Assembly (NCBI GenBank): GCA_011391175.1
Contig: JAABQZ010000002.1
Location: 1 to 55,442 of the forward strand
DNA from: Methylophilaceae bacterium
Lineage (GTDB): Bacteria > Pseudomonadota > Gammaproteobacteria > Burkholderiales > Methylophilaceae
Direction: 5' to 3'
DNA: 55,442 nucleotides
Below the pieces are notes generated by a model. That model did no database searches. It was not told where the DNA came from and was given only the letters and a program-made list of their open reading frames with translations. Below, one piece after another: positions 8,891 to 19,500 of this stretch (position 1 is the first letter of the stretch; each line of letters starts with the position of its first letter). A program made the position numbers and the translations under genes.

Positions 8891-10099
8891 CTAGCGATCG
8901 CGCGATAAGCTACGCGTATCTTCAATTGACGCTTCTTCTTCTCTCGCAGCGCTAGCTGCTGCCGCAGAAGCTGCGCCAATATTGGTGCTACGGGTTTGTT
9001 CCATCAGCTTATCCAGCGGTAAATAGAGCATACTGTTACCGCCTTTTTGGTCGACGATAATTTTGCTGGTGTTCGACATAATTTGTTCTTGTGCGTCTAA
9101 ATATAAACGTTGGCGAGTGACTTCTGGCGCTTTGTTGTATTGCGTTAAAATTTGCTCAAAGCGGCTAGCATTACCAGTCGCCTCGCTTTCTACTTTTAGC
9201 TTATAACCCGCCGCCTCTGCCGCTAGGCGAGATGCGTTACCGCGTGCTTTAGGAATTACATCATTGGCATAAGCTTGGCCTAAGTTAATTTGCCTCTGGT
9301 AATCTTGGTTGGCGCGGTTAACATCGTCAAACGCCTCTTTTACCTGTTCTGGCGCTGCGCCTTTTTGTCTAGAAACACTGGTAATGAGTATGCCCGTGTT
9401 ATAGCTATCTAAAATGGCTTGCATGCGAGCAGAGGTGTCTGGTAAGCCCTTTTGTAGCAAATCATCCAGTTTGCTTTTACCCACGATTTCACGAATCGCC
9501 GTTTCAGCTGCCGACATCACCGATTTATCTGTATCACGATTATTAAAAATAAAGTCTTTAGCGCTTTTAAGTTTGTACTGCACGGCCACTTGCATATCGA
9601 TGATATTTTCATCTTCGGTCAACATCAACGCTTCCCTAGGCACTTTGGTTTTGCTAGCAGCGCCTTCACTGCTACTGCGATAGCCCACTTCCAGACGACG
9701 CACTTGTTCCATATTCACCACGGTCACCGATTCAATCGGGAATGGCCAATGCCAGCGGGGACCGGGTTCAGTGTTGGTCGTGTATTTCCCAAAACGCTGC
9801 ACAACGCCAACAGAACCTTGGTCAACAATATAAAAGCCTGTCGCCAACCAAATGACCACAATAATGGCCAGAATTGGTGCGATTGGCACATTAAAGTCTT
9901 TATTATCGGCAGGCTGTTGATTACTATTAAAGCCACCTGAGCCTTTACTCTTGCCAAAAAGGTTGTTAATTTTTTGGCTTAAATCGCGCAATACCTGGTC
10001 TAAATCGGGCGGGCCTTCATTGTTTTTTTGGCCAAAGCCTGGGAATTTAATTCCTAGAAATTTAAACTCAGGCAATCTAATCTGAGGTATTTTAATCAT
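8891..10099 (-). CDS. hflK: HflK, SPFH/prohibitin-family modulator of FtsH protease
   Basis: A 402-residue partner of HflC. The N-terminal cytoplasmic tail is Gly/Pro/Asn-rich (NEGPPDLDQVLRDLSQKIN) and leads into one membrane helix (APILAIIVVIWLATGFYIV). The SPFH domain (DQGSVGVVQRFGKY, REALMLTEDENIIDMQVAVQ) and a coiled coil follow. The Ala-rich C-terminal tail ends in RSLSRDR. The length and the glycine-rich N-terminus fit HflK rather than HflC. It lies 34 bp downstream of hflX. Confidence 0.96.
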   Translation of the reverse strand: MIKIPQIRLPEFKFLGIKFPGFGQKNNEGPPDLDQVLRDLSQKINNLFGKSKGSGGFNSNQQPADNKDFNVPIAPILAIIVVIWLATGFYIVDQGSVGVVQRFGKYTTNTEPGPRWHWPFPIESVTVVNMEQVRRLEVGYRSSSEGAASKTKVPREALMLTEDENIIDMQVAVQYKLKSAKDFIFNNRDTDKSVMSAAETAIREIVGKSKLDDLLQKGLPDTSARMQAILDSYNTGILITSVSRQKGAAPEQVKEAFDDVNRANQDYQRQINLGQAYANDVIPKARGNASRLAAEAAGYKLKVESEATGNASRFEQILTQYNKAPEVTRQRLYLDAQEQIMSNTSKIIVDQKGGNSMLYLPLDKLMEQTRSTNIGAASAAAASAAREEEASIEDTRSLSRDR

Positions 10100-10133
10100 T
10101 CAAAAACTCCGAACTAATTTTTTAATATACATT

Positions 10134-11363
10134 TTATGCATAAGCACTTTCTTCGGTACTTAATCTTTTTAACAATTGCTGATGCTCTGCTAATGCAAGC
10201 TTGATAAATTCTAAGCCTGCACCTGTCTTAGCGGACACGCGCACTTGATAAATTCTACCATATTCATCTCGCTCAAAGCCCGCAGCAGTATCGTTTAAGG
10301 CACTATCAAGCCTATCAATTTGATTGAGCACCAACACCTGCGACACATCAGCGGCGCCAATTTCATTCAGCACTTTATTCACCTGCGCAACCTGCGCATC
10401 GCGATTGCTGCTGGCCACATCCACCACATGCAACAATAAGTCCGCTTGCGCGGCCTCTTCTAAGGTGGCGCCAAACGCTTCTATCAAAGTGGTAGGCAGG
10501 TGTTTAATAAACCCTACTGTATCTGACATCACCACTTCGCTATGACCTAAGTACCGACCATGCTCATCGTAATTGGATTGCGTATTGCCCAAATATAGCT
10601 TGCGCGAAGTAGTATCTAGCGTTGCAAAAAGCTGATCTGCCGCCAAAACACCAGATTGCGTCAGCCGATTAAACAGCGTTGATTTGCCTGCATTGGTGTA
10701 ACCCACTAGCGATACGGTCATCACATTGCCACGTTTGCGCGATTTGCGTTGCATGCTACGCTGCAGTTTAAGTTTAACCAGCTTTTCACGCAATTGTTTG
10801 ACGCGTACACCAATCATGCGCTTATCAAGCTCTAATTGTTTCTCGCCTGGGCCGCCGCGCACGCCGATACCGCCTTTTTGCCGCTCTAAGTGGGTCCAAC
10901 CACGCACTAAGCGCGTAGATAAATGCTCTAAGTGCGCCAATTCAACTTGTAATTTACCTTCATGACTTTTTGCACGTTGTGCAAAAATATCCAAAATTAA
11001 GCCAGTTCTATCAAGCACCTTGGCCTGCAAAAACCGCTCCAAATTTCGCTGTTGCGAAGGGCTTAGATCGTGATTAAAAGCAACCAAATTAGTTTCGCTT
11101 GCTTCTAACGTCAACTTTAATTCATCAGCTTTACCACTACCGATAAACAGCTTTGCGTCTGGCGCACTGCGTTTGCCTTCAATGGTGGCGCGCACGTGCA
11201 TGCCCGCAGAAGTCACTAGTTGACGCAGCTCTTGCAAGCTTTCTGCATAATCAGGCTCGTCAAAATCAATACTCACTAAAACAACTGCGCCATCAGACGC
11301 AATTGTTTGAGTGCTGGGATTTGCTAAGGTATTTTCGCCGTAACCAGAAGGTTTAATTGCCAA
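10134..11363 (-). CDS. hflX: GTPase HflX, ribosome-associated
   Basis: A 409-residue GTPase that splits or rescues stalled ribosomes. The N-terminal HflX domain includes FIGSGKADELK and FNHDLSPSQQRNLE. The GTPase domain has GYTNAGKSTLFN (G1), DTVGFIKHLP (G3) and NQIDRLD (G4). The first codon is TTG, only 2 nt after the hfq stop codon, with a GGAAG ribosome-binding site inside the end of hfq. No ATG is available near the expected N-terminus. Translational coupling to hfq is likely. Confidence 0.95.
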   Translation of the reverse strand: MAIKPSGYGENTLANPSTQTIASDGAVVLVSIDFDEPDYAESLQELRQLVTSAGMHVRATIEGKRSAPDAKLFIGSGKADELKLTLEASETNLVAFNHDLSPSQQRNLERFLQAKVLDRTGLILDIFAQRAKSHEGKLQVELAHLEHLSTRLVRGWTHLERQKGGIGVRGGPGEKQLELDKRMIGVRVKQLREKLVKLKLQRSMQRKSRKRGNVMTVSLVGYTNAGKSTLFNRLTQSGVLAADQLFATLDTTSRKLYLGNTQSNYDEHGRYLGHSEVVMSDTVGFIKHLPTTLIEAFGATLEEAAQADLLLHVVDVASSNRDAQVAQVNKVLNEIGAADVSQVLVLNQIDRLDSALNDTAAGFERDEYGRIYQVRVSAKTGAGLEFIKLALAEHQQLLKRLSTEESAYA

Positions 11364-11365
11364 GC

Positions 11366-11605
11366 TTAATCTTCCGGATGTTCTGGCATCACCATGCTGA
11401 CAGCACGTGCTGGCACAATGGTTGATATCGCATGTTTATACACCATTTGCGTGACGGTGTTTTTAAGTAGAATCACGTATTGGTCGAAAGAATCTACTTG
11501 GCCCTGCAGTTTAATGCCATTTACCAAATAAATAGACACTTGCACATGTTCTTTTCTCAGTGCGTTTAAAAATGGGTCTTGTAACATCTGGCCTTTATTA
11601 TTCAT
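11366..11605 (-). CDS. hfq: RNA chaperone Hfq
   Basis: A 79-residue hexameric RNA chaperone that pairs small RNAs with target mRNAs. It begins [20 protein letters not shown] and contains the Sm1 pattern [12 protein letters not shown] in near-canonical form ([12 protein letters not shown]) and the Sm2 pattern [10 protein letters not shown]. The C-terminal tail is short, as in betaproteobacteria. A strong AAGGAGC ribosome-binding site precedes the ATG. The 152-bp gap upstream should hold its promoter. It is followed directly by hflX, the usual arrangement. Confidence 0.98.
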   Translation of the reverse strand: MNNKGQMLQDPFLNALRKEHVQVSIYLVNGIKLQGQVDSFDQYVILLKNTVTQMVYKHAISTIVPARAVSMVMPEHPED

Positions 11606-11757
11606 ATTGTGCTCCTTGTAGTTTTAGTAAAATTGGAGTTGCTTCTTTTCTAAGAAACTCTTTATGCCGACTAACTTAATGAGTGTCTAGCATACGACTA
11701 TGATTGCGTCTTTTTGTTCTATTTTCAAGTGCCAACTGGTAATTATTTGCTTAATAT

Positions 11758-13152
11758 TTATTTAAGGTATGCGTTGATTCTTGATAAGGTCTCATTTTGG
11801 CCTAATAAAGCCATCACTTGGTCGATACTGGGCGATTGTGCAATGCCTGTCAGCATCACGCGCAACGGCATGGCAAGCTTAGGAAACTTCAAGCCAAATT
11901 CAGTCACCACCGCATTGATTGCCTGATGAATCGCCTCGGCAGTCCACTCAATATGCGCAAGTTGCTGATGCAGTTTTTGCATAGCGGGCATAATTTCTGG
12001 CGTAATATGCTTTTCTACATCGGCGGCACTGGCTTGTGGCAACGCATAAAAATACGTCACATCATTAGCCAGTTGATTCAAGTTATTGGCACGTTCACGA
12101 TACAGATTTAACACAGCCTTCAAATCAGGTGCTCCAGAGGCCTTATGGATATTGGCTTGCAGGCGTGTCGAAATGTCCTCGGCCAGCGCATCCAAGGTAG
12201 CTTCTTTAATATAATGTGCATTCAGCCAGTTAAGTTTTTCCGTATTAAATTGCGCAGCTGATGGCGTAATGTGGTCTAAATCAAACCATTCGCAAAATTG
12301 CTGCATATTAAAAATTTCTGCGTCGCCATGGCTCCAGCCTAAGCGCGCCAGATAATTTAAAACAGCTTCTTTTAAATAACCATCTTCGTGATATTGCATG
12401 ACACTAACGGCACCATGGCGCTTAGACAGTTTTTGTCCGTCATCGCCCAAAATCATCGACAAATGTGCGTACTCTGGAATAGTGGCGCCAAGCGCCATCA
12501 ACATATTAATTTGGCGTGGCGTGTTATTCACATGATCATCACCGCGAATTACTTGGGTAATGCCCATTTCAAAGTCATCCACCACCACGCAAAAATTATA
12601 AGTTGGCGTGCCATCGGCGCGCGCAATAATCAAATCGTCCAACTCTGCATTGGCAATTTCAATACGGCCTTTCACCAAATCATTCCAAGCAACAACACCA
12701 GTTTGTGGGTTTTTAAAGCGTACTGTAGGCGTAATACCAGTTGGGATTTGTGGCAGGGTTTTCCCTGTCTCTGGCCGCCAGCGTCCATCGTATCTTGGCT
12801 TCAAACCTTGCTGCATCTGGCTTTCACGTAGCGCGTCCAACTCCTCTTTACTACAATAGCAATGGTAAGCCGTGCCCTTATCCAGCATGGTTTGCAGCAC
12901 TTTTTTATAGGTTTCCATGCGCTGCATCTGGTAAAACGGGCCTTCGTCATAATCTAAGCCGAGCCAATGCATACCGTCTAAAATGGCTTGCACTGCTTCT
13001 GGCGTACTGCGCTCTACATCGGTATCTTCAATACGTAGAATAAATTTTCCGCCATGCTTTTTAGCATAAGCCCAAGAAAATAGCGCAGTGCGGGCGCCGC
13101 CGATGTGTAAAAAACCAGTAGGACTGGGTGCGAAACGGGTGCGAATTACCAT
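11758..13152 (-). CDS. gltX: Glutamyl-tRNA synthetase
   Basis: A 464-residue class I aminoacyl-tRNA synthetase. The HIGH-type motif appears as FAPSPTGFLHIGGARTAL, the zinc-binding-like CYCSKEELD segment is near residue 98, and the KMSKS-type loop is KLSKRHG. The C-terminal anticodon-binding helices are complete. Around residues 326-337 the sequence LQANIHKASGAP is encoded by DNA that resembles the palindromic repeat family. This is a linker where length variation is tolerated in GltX proteins. The gene faces away from the 572-aa gene across a 208-bp AT-rich gap that must carry both promoters. Confidence 0.97.
   Translation of the reverse strand: MVIRTRFAPSPTGFLHIGGARTALFSWAYAKKHGGKFILRIEDTDVERSTPEAVQAILDGMHWLGLDYDEGPFYQMQRMETYKKVLQTMLDKGTAYHCYCSKEELDALRESQMQQGLKPRYDGRWRPETGKTLPQIPTGITPTVRFKNPQTGVVAWNDLVKGRIEIANAELDDLIIARADGTPTYNFCVVVDDFEMGITQVIRGDDHVNNTPRQINMLMALGATIPEYAHLSMILGDDGQKLSKRHGAVSVMQYHEDGYLKEAVLNYLARLGWSHGDAEIFNMQQFCEWFDLDHITPSAAQFNTEKLNWLNAHYIKEATLDALAEDISTRLQANIHKASGAPDLKAVLNLYRERANNLNQLANDVTYFYALPQASAADVEKHITPEIMPAMQKLHQQLAHIEWTAEAIHQAINAVVTEFGLKFPKLAMPLRVMLTGIAQSPSIDQVMALLGQNETLSRINAYLK
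12129..12168 (+). repeat. Probable palindromic repeat copy inside gltX
   Basis: It shares an uninterrupted 18-base run, GGATATTGGCTTGCAGGC, with the intergenic copy at 55.05 kb, and starts with the same TGCTCC. The left arm is otherwise degenerate. On the gltX coding strand it reads LQANIH, in the same frame as the consensus peptide of the family. It is less certain than the fhcB and dmrB copies. Confidence 0.5.
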
Positions 13153-13360
13153 AAAAATATCGTTTTAACTTGAAAACGAGATTCTAACACGCAACGAGAC
13201 ACAGTTAATTAGCAAAATAAATGCATTTATTATAAAATTAAACTTGATTATTCAATGATTTACAATTATATTTTAAATTAATTTATTATGAGAACCCGTT
13301 AAATTTAATTAAATATGGTTATATTAAATAGAAACTGGGTTAAGTATTGTTGAATCTGCA

Positions 13361-15079
13361 ATGAAAAGCATGCTTAAGCAAATATTTGGTAATACCCCGC
13401 TGATAAAATCCAATCAGCATAAAGCTTGGTTAGCCGACCTAAAAGAATTAGATGACTTAGCAGCTTTGCAGCTCTCTACTAGACACTTAGCGCAATGGCT
13501 AAGCCTCTCCGACACCCCTGAATCACTTAATTTTGAACAACAAATTGATTTAATTATTGAACTTGAAGCGCTAAATCAGCTGCGCTTAGAAAAACTTTCT
13601 GCTCAACTTGCCTATGTAGAAAACATGAAAATTGAGCTAGAAAATACAATTTTTGACACTTGCTACAATTACTGCCGACAATCTTATATATTCCACTTAA
13701 AAGTCATCGAACAGGCGTTTAACGCCGAAAAAACCAGTCCAGAAAAACCAAATACAGAAAAAGCCTACCAACCCAGTGAAAGCATGCTGGTGCTGCTGGT
13801 TGCGCGTGCACTAAACACTGCATTTAACATGCTTAAATGGCGCTTATTTAGTCAAACTAATCCACCTGCAAAAGTGTGGTTGCAGGTCAATATGCTGTAT
13901 AAAATTGCCACGCAACGTGCGCTACTCAATAACCCTATAGAACTATTTAACCTATCACCTTCAGCAACACTGGCCGCGAACTTTGTGCAATGTTGGATGT
14001 TAGGTAGCTTGTCGCAGGCGAGCATGCAAAAATACCAAGTAGAAATTAGCGCGCGCATTTTAACCACGCTACTTACACGCGCCCACATTAGCCATAAATA
14101 TACGCTGGAACAATATTTATTCTTTATCGATTTAGAAAAAGATGTAATAGCAAAACGCATGCGTGATGCCTATGCCAGCGATAGTTGCCGCTATTGGGAG
14201 CTAGACGAGCTAGAGAAACAGCTAACGGTAGCGGTTACCGTGTCTGATCGCGGCGAGATTCCACAGAGTTTGGCGTTCTCAAAAATTGACCATGCACAAA
14301 AATTGAATGAAACACTAATATTGTTGATTGAAGAATGGAAAAGGCATGGCTATGTTCGTCAGCGCCGCAAAGTAGTACGGCAAGCAAGCTCTAAAACTGC
14401 CCGCGTTAATGCTGGCGTTGTAGATATTTGTAAGCAAGTGCACCAATCCAATCAAATTAAAAATGGCTTGCGATTATCACGTGATGGCAGCACGCTGGAT
14501 CAGCGCCTTCAAGCACACACGACACTCAGACAAAACAGCAATTTAACCATCAACAGTGGTTCTCTAGACACTTGGATTATCACCGACGAAAGTCCGCAGG
14601 GCTTAGGCACGCGCGTCAATAAATATGCCAATATTTTGGCAAGGCCAAACAAGTTACTTGGTTTGATGGTAGACGACGATCCAAGCAAAATCATTATCGG
14701 CATGATACGTTCGGTAAAGCCAACACAGTCTAATCAGCTTAGAGTAGGCATAGAAATTATTTCTCACCACCCCACTTGGATTCAACTCAAACAATCGCAC
14801 TATGACGACAATTTTGCAGATACTGTTTTGGAAAGACAAGCGCTAAGCAACTTAAGCGCTAAAAGCTCAAGCGCAGCCGCCGATATTGGGGTTTTTGCTG
14901 GCATTTATTTACCAATTGAAGCAGGCTTATCAGAAACATCCATGATGATACTGCCGAAATCGCAATATCAGGCCAATAGCAATTACCTTGTCACGATTGA
15001 TGGTGAAACAAAACAAGTATTACTAGAAGACCCCATCGAATCACGCGATGATTGGGTGCGCGTCATTTTTCCGTTCTAG
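13361..15079 (+). CDS. Unrecognised 572-residue protein with possible PilZ-like C-terminal barrel
   Basis: I do not recognise the family with certainty. The N-terminal two thirds are helix-rich and soluble (QIDLIIELEALNQLRLEKL), with no signal peptide or membrane segment. From about residue 400 the sequence becomes beta-rich: TWIITDESPQGLGTRVNKY, then LLGLMVDDDPSKIIIGMIR and LRVGIEIISHHP. This resembles the DxSxxG...G.L...GVVRW...GVE layout of PilZ-type barrels that bind cyclic di-GMP, though the RxxxR motif is not obvious. Its function might therefore be nucleotide-responsive regulation; this is a weak inference. It is monocistronic, divergent from gltX and convergent with the efflux operon, from which it is only 8 bp away. 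Confidence 0.75.
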   Translation: MKSMLKQIFGNTPLIKSNQHKAWLADLKELDDLAALQLSTRHLAQWLSLSDTPESLNFEQQIDLIIELEALNQLRLEKLSAQLAYVENMKIELENTIFDTCYNYCRQSYIFHLKVIEQAFNAEKTSPEKPNTEKAYQPSESMLVLLVARALNTAFNMLKWRLFSQTNPPAKVWLQVNMLYKIATQRALLNNPIELFNLSPSATLAANFVQCWMLGSLSQASMQKYQVEISARILTTLLTRAHISHKYTLEQYLFFIDLEKDVIAKRMRDAYASDSCRYWELDELEKQLTVAVTVSDRGEIPQSLAFSKIDHAQKLNETLILLIEEWKRHGYVRQRRKVVRQASSKTARVNAGVVDICKQVHQSNQIKNGLRLSRDGSTLDQRLQAHTTLRQNSNLTINSGSLDTWIITDESPQGLGTRVNKYANILARPNKLLGLMVDDDPSKIIIGMIRSVKPTQSNQLRVGIEIISHHPTWIQLKQSHYDDNFADTVLERQALSNLSAKSSSAAADIGVFAGIYLPIEAGLSETSMMILPKSQYQANSNYLVTIDGETKQVLLEDPIESRDDWVRVIFPF

Positions 15080-15087
15080 TTGTCAAA

Positions 15088-16599
15088 TTACTGACTGTTA
15101 GGTGCTACTGTATTGACTGTTGAGGCATCAGGACTTAACTGCACCTCTTCTCGCCAATCACCACCTAAGACTTTAAACAACTCAACGCTAGCTAAACTTG
15201 TCGCTTGTCTAGCCTGCACATTAGTTAAAGCGGCATCGTTGTATACGCGTTGTGCATCCAGCACTTCTAAATAAGCAGAATAGCCCGCCTTATAGCGATT
15301 TTCTGCCACAGCTAGCGCATTTTTAGCCGAAGCTTCACTTGCAGCTAAACTTTGTTCGCGCTCTACATTTAAGCGCCGCGTCACTAGCGCATCGTTCACT
15401 TCCCTGAATGCATTTTGAATGGTGGTTTGATATTGTGCCAATGCTTGCTTTTGCCTTGCGGTCGCCTGTTCCACCTTGGATTTACGTTTACCAGAATCAA
15501 AAATTGGCAAATCCAGACCTAAACCCAATGTCCAAATACGTGCACCCGATTTCAATATATCGCTCAACTCTAAACTTTCGCCGCCATAGCTGCCCGTTAG
15601 GCTAATACTAGGATACAAGGCTGCTTTTGCAATGCCAATTTGCGCATTTTCAGCAATTAACGCTTGTTCCGCTTGGCGAATGTCAGGTCGATTTTCTAGC
15701 AAGCTAGATGGTAAGCCCGCTGGTGGAATTGGCGGGAGAGGTAATGTGCGAATATCCGCTTGCTTCTCTTCATCCAATTTTAAATCTAGCACACCTGTTA
15801 ACACCGCAAGTTGATGCAAAGTTAACGCACGTAAACGGTTCAATTCAATCAGCTGCGCGTTTAAATTGCTGACCGCCACCTCTGCTTGGCTCACTTCTAA
15901 GCTACTGGCAATACCGCCCTCCAGTCTACGCTGTGTTAACTTGAGCGACTCATCACGACTGCGCTGATTATCTTTGGTCACCGCAATTTGTGCCTCAATA
16001 CCACGCAATTGCAGGTAATTGCTACTTACCAAGCCGATTAATGAAAGCTCAACCGTTTGTTTTGAATAGCGCGAAGCCAACGCATTTGCGGTTGCCGCTT
16101 CTTTAGCACGCCTGATTTTTCCCCAAAAATCCAGCTCATAATTGGTACTAAACCCAAACGTATAATTATTACGAATAGGTGCTATAAATACTGGGAAAGC
16201 CCCCAGCTCAGTCACTTTAGTGCGTGTAGCACCAGCTGAAAAATTCACTTCAGGATATAAAGATGCGCCAACTTCACGCATACTGGCATCGGCTTCTTCA
16301 ATCCGTGCAACGGCTAATTGAATATCGCTATTATTTTGCAAACTTAATGCAACCAACTCGTTTAATTTTGCATCTTGATAATGTTTCCACCATGCTTTTT
16401 TCTCTATATTTTCAGCCGTTTCTGTAACTACAGGCTCGCTAAACTTTGGCGGCAAATTAAATACTTGACGGAAATAATCAGGCCCAATTGCTTGGCAACC
16501 AGATAATAAAGACGCAGCAACAGCCAAAGAAACCAGCTTCACGTTAATACTCATAGCAATATTGTCAGTGATATTATTTGATTTTTTGTACTGCATCAT
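15088..16599 (-). CDS. Outer-membrane efflux channel lipoprotein (NodT/OprM type)
   Basis: A 503-residue TolC-fold channel that would complete the RND pump across the outer membrane. A lipoprotein signal ends in SLLSGC. Two repeated outer-membrane efflux domains follow (KAWWKHYQDAKLNELVALSL, then NRYKAGYSAYLEVLDAQR). The track start overlaps the pump gene by ATGA and has an AAGGAA ribosome-binding site. The alternative ATG at 16554, at MSINVKLVSLAVAASLL, gives a shorter and cleaner signal peptide but lacks a binding site, so I keep the coupled start. It is the third gene of the adaptor-pump-channel operon. Confidence 0.93.
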   Translation of the reverse strand: MMQYKKSNNITDNIAMSINVKLVSLAVAASLLSGCQAIGPDYFRQVFNLPPKFSEPVVTETAENIEKKAWWKHYQDAKLNELVALSLQNNSDIQLAVARIEEADASMREVGASLYPEVNFSAGATRTKVTELGAFPVFIAPIRNNYTFGFSTNYELDFWGKIRRAKEAATANALASRYSKQTVELSLIGLVSSNYLQLRGIEAQIAVTKDNQRSRDESLKLTQRRLEGGIASSLEVSQAEVAVSNLNAQLIELNRLRALTLHQLAVLTGVLDLKLDEEKQADIRTLPLPPIPPAGLPSSLLENRPDIRQAEQALIAENAQIGIAKAALYPSISLTGSYGGESLELSDILKSGARIWTLGLGLDLPIFDSGKRKSKVEQATARQKQALAQYQTTIQNAFREVNDALVTRRLNVEREQSLAASEASAKNALAVAENRYKAGYSAYLEVLDAQRVYNDAALTNVQARQATSLASVELFKVLGGDWREEVQLSPDASTVNTVAPNSQ

Positions 16600-19500
16600 A
16601 CGGTTTCCTTAGAGTGATCCACTTCTGGCGCCAAGCCTTTGTCATGATGTTTTCTATCTACATGCGTATTACTTAACCATGTGAAGAACAATGGAATGAA
16701 TATGGTCGCCACAAATGTCGCCAATATCATGCCACCAAACACGCCCGTACCCATACTGCGGCGTGCTGCAGCACCAGCACCTGTTGCAACCACTAACGGT
16801 ACAATACCAAGCACAAACGCCATCGAAGTCATGACAATTGGCCTAAAGCGCATCCTTGCAGCTTCAAGTGCCGCTTGCGCTATAGGCATACCATCTTCCA
16901 TTTTTTGACTGGCAAATTCCACAATTAAGATGGCATTTTTTGCCGCCAAGCCCACTAGGGTAATTAAACCGATTTGGAAGTAAATATCATTTGGCATACC
17001 GCGCATGAATACAGCCAATAGTGCGCCCGCCAAAGCAAATGGCACCGCCATAATCACGGCTAGCGGTAAGGCCCAAGTTTCAAACTGCGCAGCCAAAATC
17101 AAGAACACCATAATGATGGCAAAACCAAAAGCAAAAATGGCGGCTGAACCTGTGCGCTTTTCTTGGTAGGCTTGGCCTGTCCAAGCAATTTGATAGCCAT
17201 CAGGTAAGTTTTCAGCTGCAATTTTCTCTACCATGGCAATCGCATCGCCAGAGCTAACGCCAGCTGCACCACCGCCTAATATTTTGGCTGAGAGCAAGCC
17301 GTTATAACGCTCTAGCTGCTCAGCACCGACAATATTGCTGACTTTGCTTAATGCTGAAAGTGGCACCATTTGTCCTGCATTAGAGCGCACATACACTTTA
17401 CCTAAATCTTCGGCTTTCATGCGGTACTCGGCCTCGGCCTGCAATTGCACCCGGTACGTTCGACCCGATTTATTAAAGTCATTTACATAAAGCGAGCCCA
17501 TGGTACTTTGTAGAGTTGCATAAATACCTGCGACTGGCACGCCTAGTGAAATGGCTTTTGCTTCATCTACTTCAACAAATAATTGCGGCACTGTCGGCCG
17601 GAAAAATGAGTTAATGCCAGTTAAGCGTGATTCTTTACGCAAAGCATCCATAAAGTTATTCACCACAGCAGAAAGGCGCATTGGATCCGAATCACTACGA
17701 CTTTGCACATAAACCTCAAAGCCGCCTGAGCTACCTAAACCACGAATCGCGGGCGGATTAAAGGCAATCGCCATCCCATCTGGCTGTTGCCCACCAATGC
17801 CAAACAGCTTACCCACAATATCTTCAGCTGTAGTTTCACGTTCAGCCCAATCTTTCAATCGAACGAACATGGTAGCAGCACTGGTTTTATTGCCACCACC
17901 AATCAAGTCAAACCCATACACTGCAAATTCAAATGCAACAGCAGGATCTTTTGCTATCTCCGCGCGTACAGCTTCTGTAGTCTTAGTGGTACGACCTAAT
18001 GTTGCACCATCTGGCATAATCACTGCAGAAATCACATACCCCTGATCTTCAGCTGGCACAAAGCTACCTGGCACAACCCTTAATAAAATAACCACTACTG
18101 CAATAATTGCGCCAAAAACCAGCGTACCAATAATTCTATGATGTAACGTTAAATCAACGGTTTTTGCATAAAAATTAGTTAACTTCAAGAAACCACGATT
18201 AAACGGTTTGAAGAATGCCGACTCTTCATGAACCGATTTTAATAAAATGGCACATAAAGCAGGCGTTAAGGTGAGTGCTACGATGCCAGAAATAACAACG
18301 GCCACGGCAACAGTAACTGCAAACTGGCGGTACATTTCACCGGCAATACCACCTAAGAAGGCAACTGGCACAAACACTGCACACAACACCAATACAATCG
18401 CAACTACGGCACCAGATACTTGCTCCATAGATTTAACGGCTGCTTTAATCGGCGATAATTTTTCTTCTGACATCAATCGCTCAACGTTTTCCAGCACCAC
18501 AATCGCGTCATCAACCACAATACCAATAGATAACACCATGGCAAATAAGGTCAACGTATTAATAGAGAAGCCAAACATCCACAACCCTGCAAATGTACCT
18601 ATCAACGAAATCGGCACCGCAATTAACGGAATCAATGTTGCACGCCAGCTTTGCAAAAACACAAAAACGACGAGTACAACTAAAAACATCGCTTCACCCA
18701 ATGTTATCAGTACTTCTTCAATTGAGGACTTAACAAAGTCACTAGTATCGTAAGGTACTTCCCAATCTACACCCTCTGGAAAGCGCTGTTTAAGCTCTGC
18801 CATTTTTTCTTTAATGGCTTGAGCTGTGTCGAGTGCGTTGGCACCTGTTTGTAAGAAAATCGGAATGCCTACACCTGGTAAGCCATTTAATGCAGTACGC
18901 ACGTTATAACTTTGTGAGCCCAGCTCAATACGTGCGACGTCTTTTAAATGCAGCACCCCACTTGGTCCATCGGCGCGAATTATAATATTGCCAAACTCGC
19001 TTGGCTCAACTAAACGCCCCTTGGCGGTAACGGTATACACCAACTGCTGCGAGCTTGGCGATGGTTCTTGACCAATTTTACCTGCTGCATACTGTGCATT
19101 TTGTGATTGAATTGCGATGGCAATATCGGTCGTAGTCACGCCCAGTTGCGCCATACGGTCAGGGCGTAACCAAATGCGCATGGAGTAGTCTTGTGCGCCA
19201 AATATAGTGGCATCGCCCACACCTTTAATACGTTTTAACTCATCCAGCACATTTAAAGTGCCGTAATTACTTAAATAAAGTGGGTCATATTTACGCTTTT
19301 TATCCGTTAACATCACCACCAACAAAATGTCATTAGAGCGTTTTTGCACCACTAATCCAGTACGACGTACCTCATCTGGCAAGCGCGGCAAGGCAATATT
19401 CACACGGTTACTCACGTTAAATGTGGCCTGATTCACATCAGTGCCCACTTCAAAAGTTGCCGTAATCGTCAATGTACCGCTAGAGTCGGCACTAGAGTTG

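Noticed and set aside
11606-11757. Possible tRNA gene between gltX and hfq
   Set aside because: No cloverleaf, T-loop or CCA end can be found; only a weak GAGTT/AACTC inverted repeat is seen.
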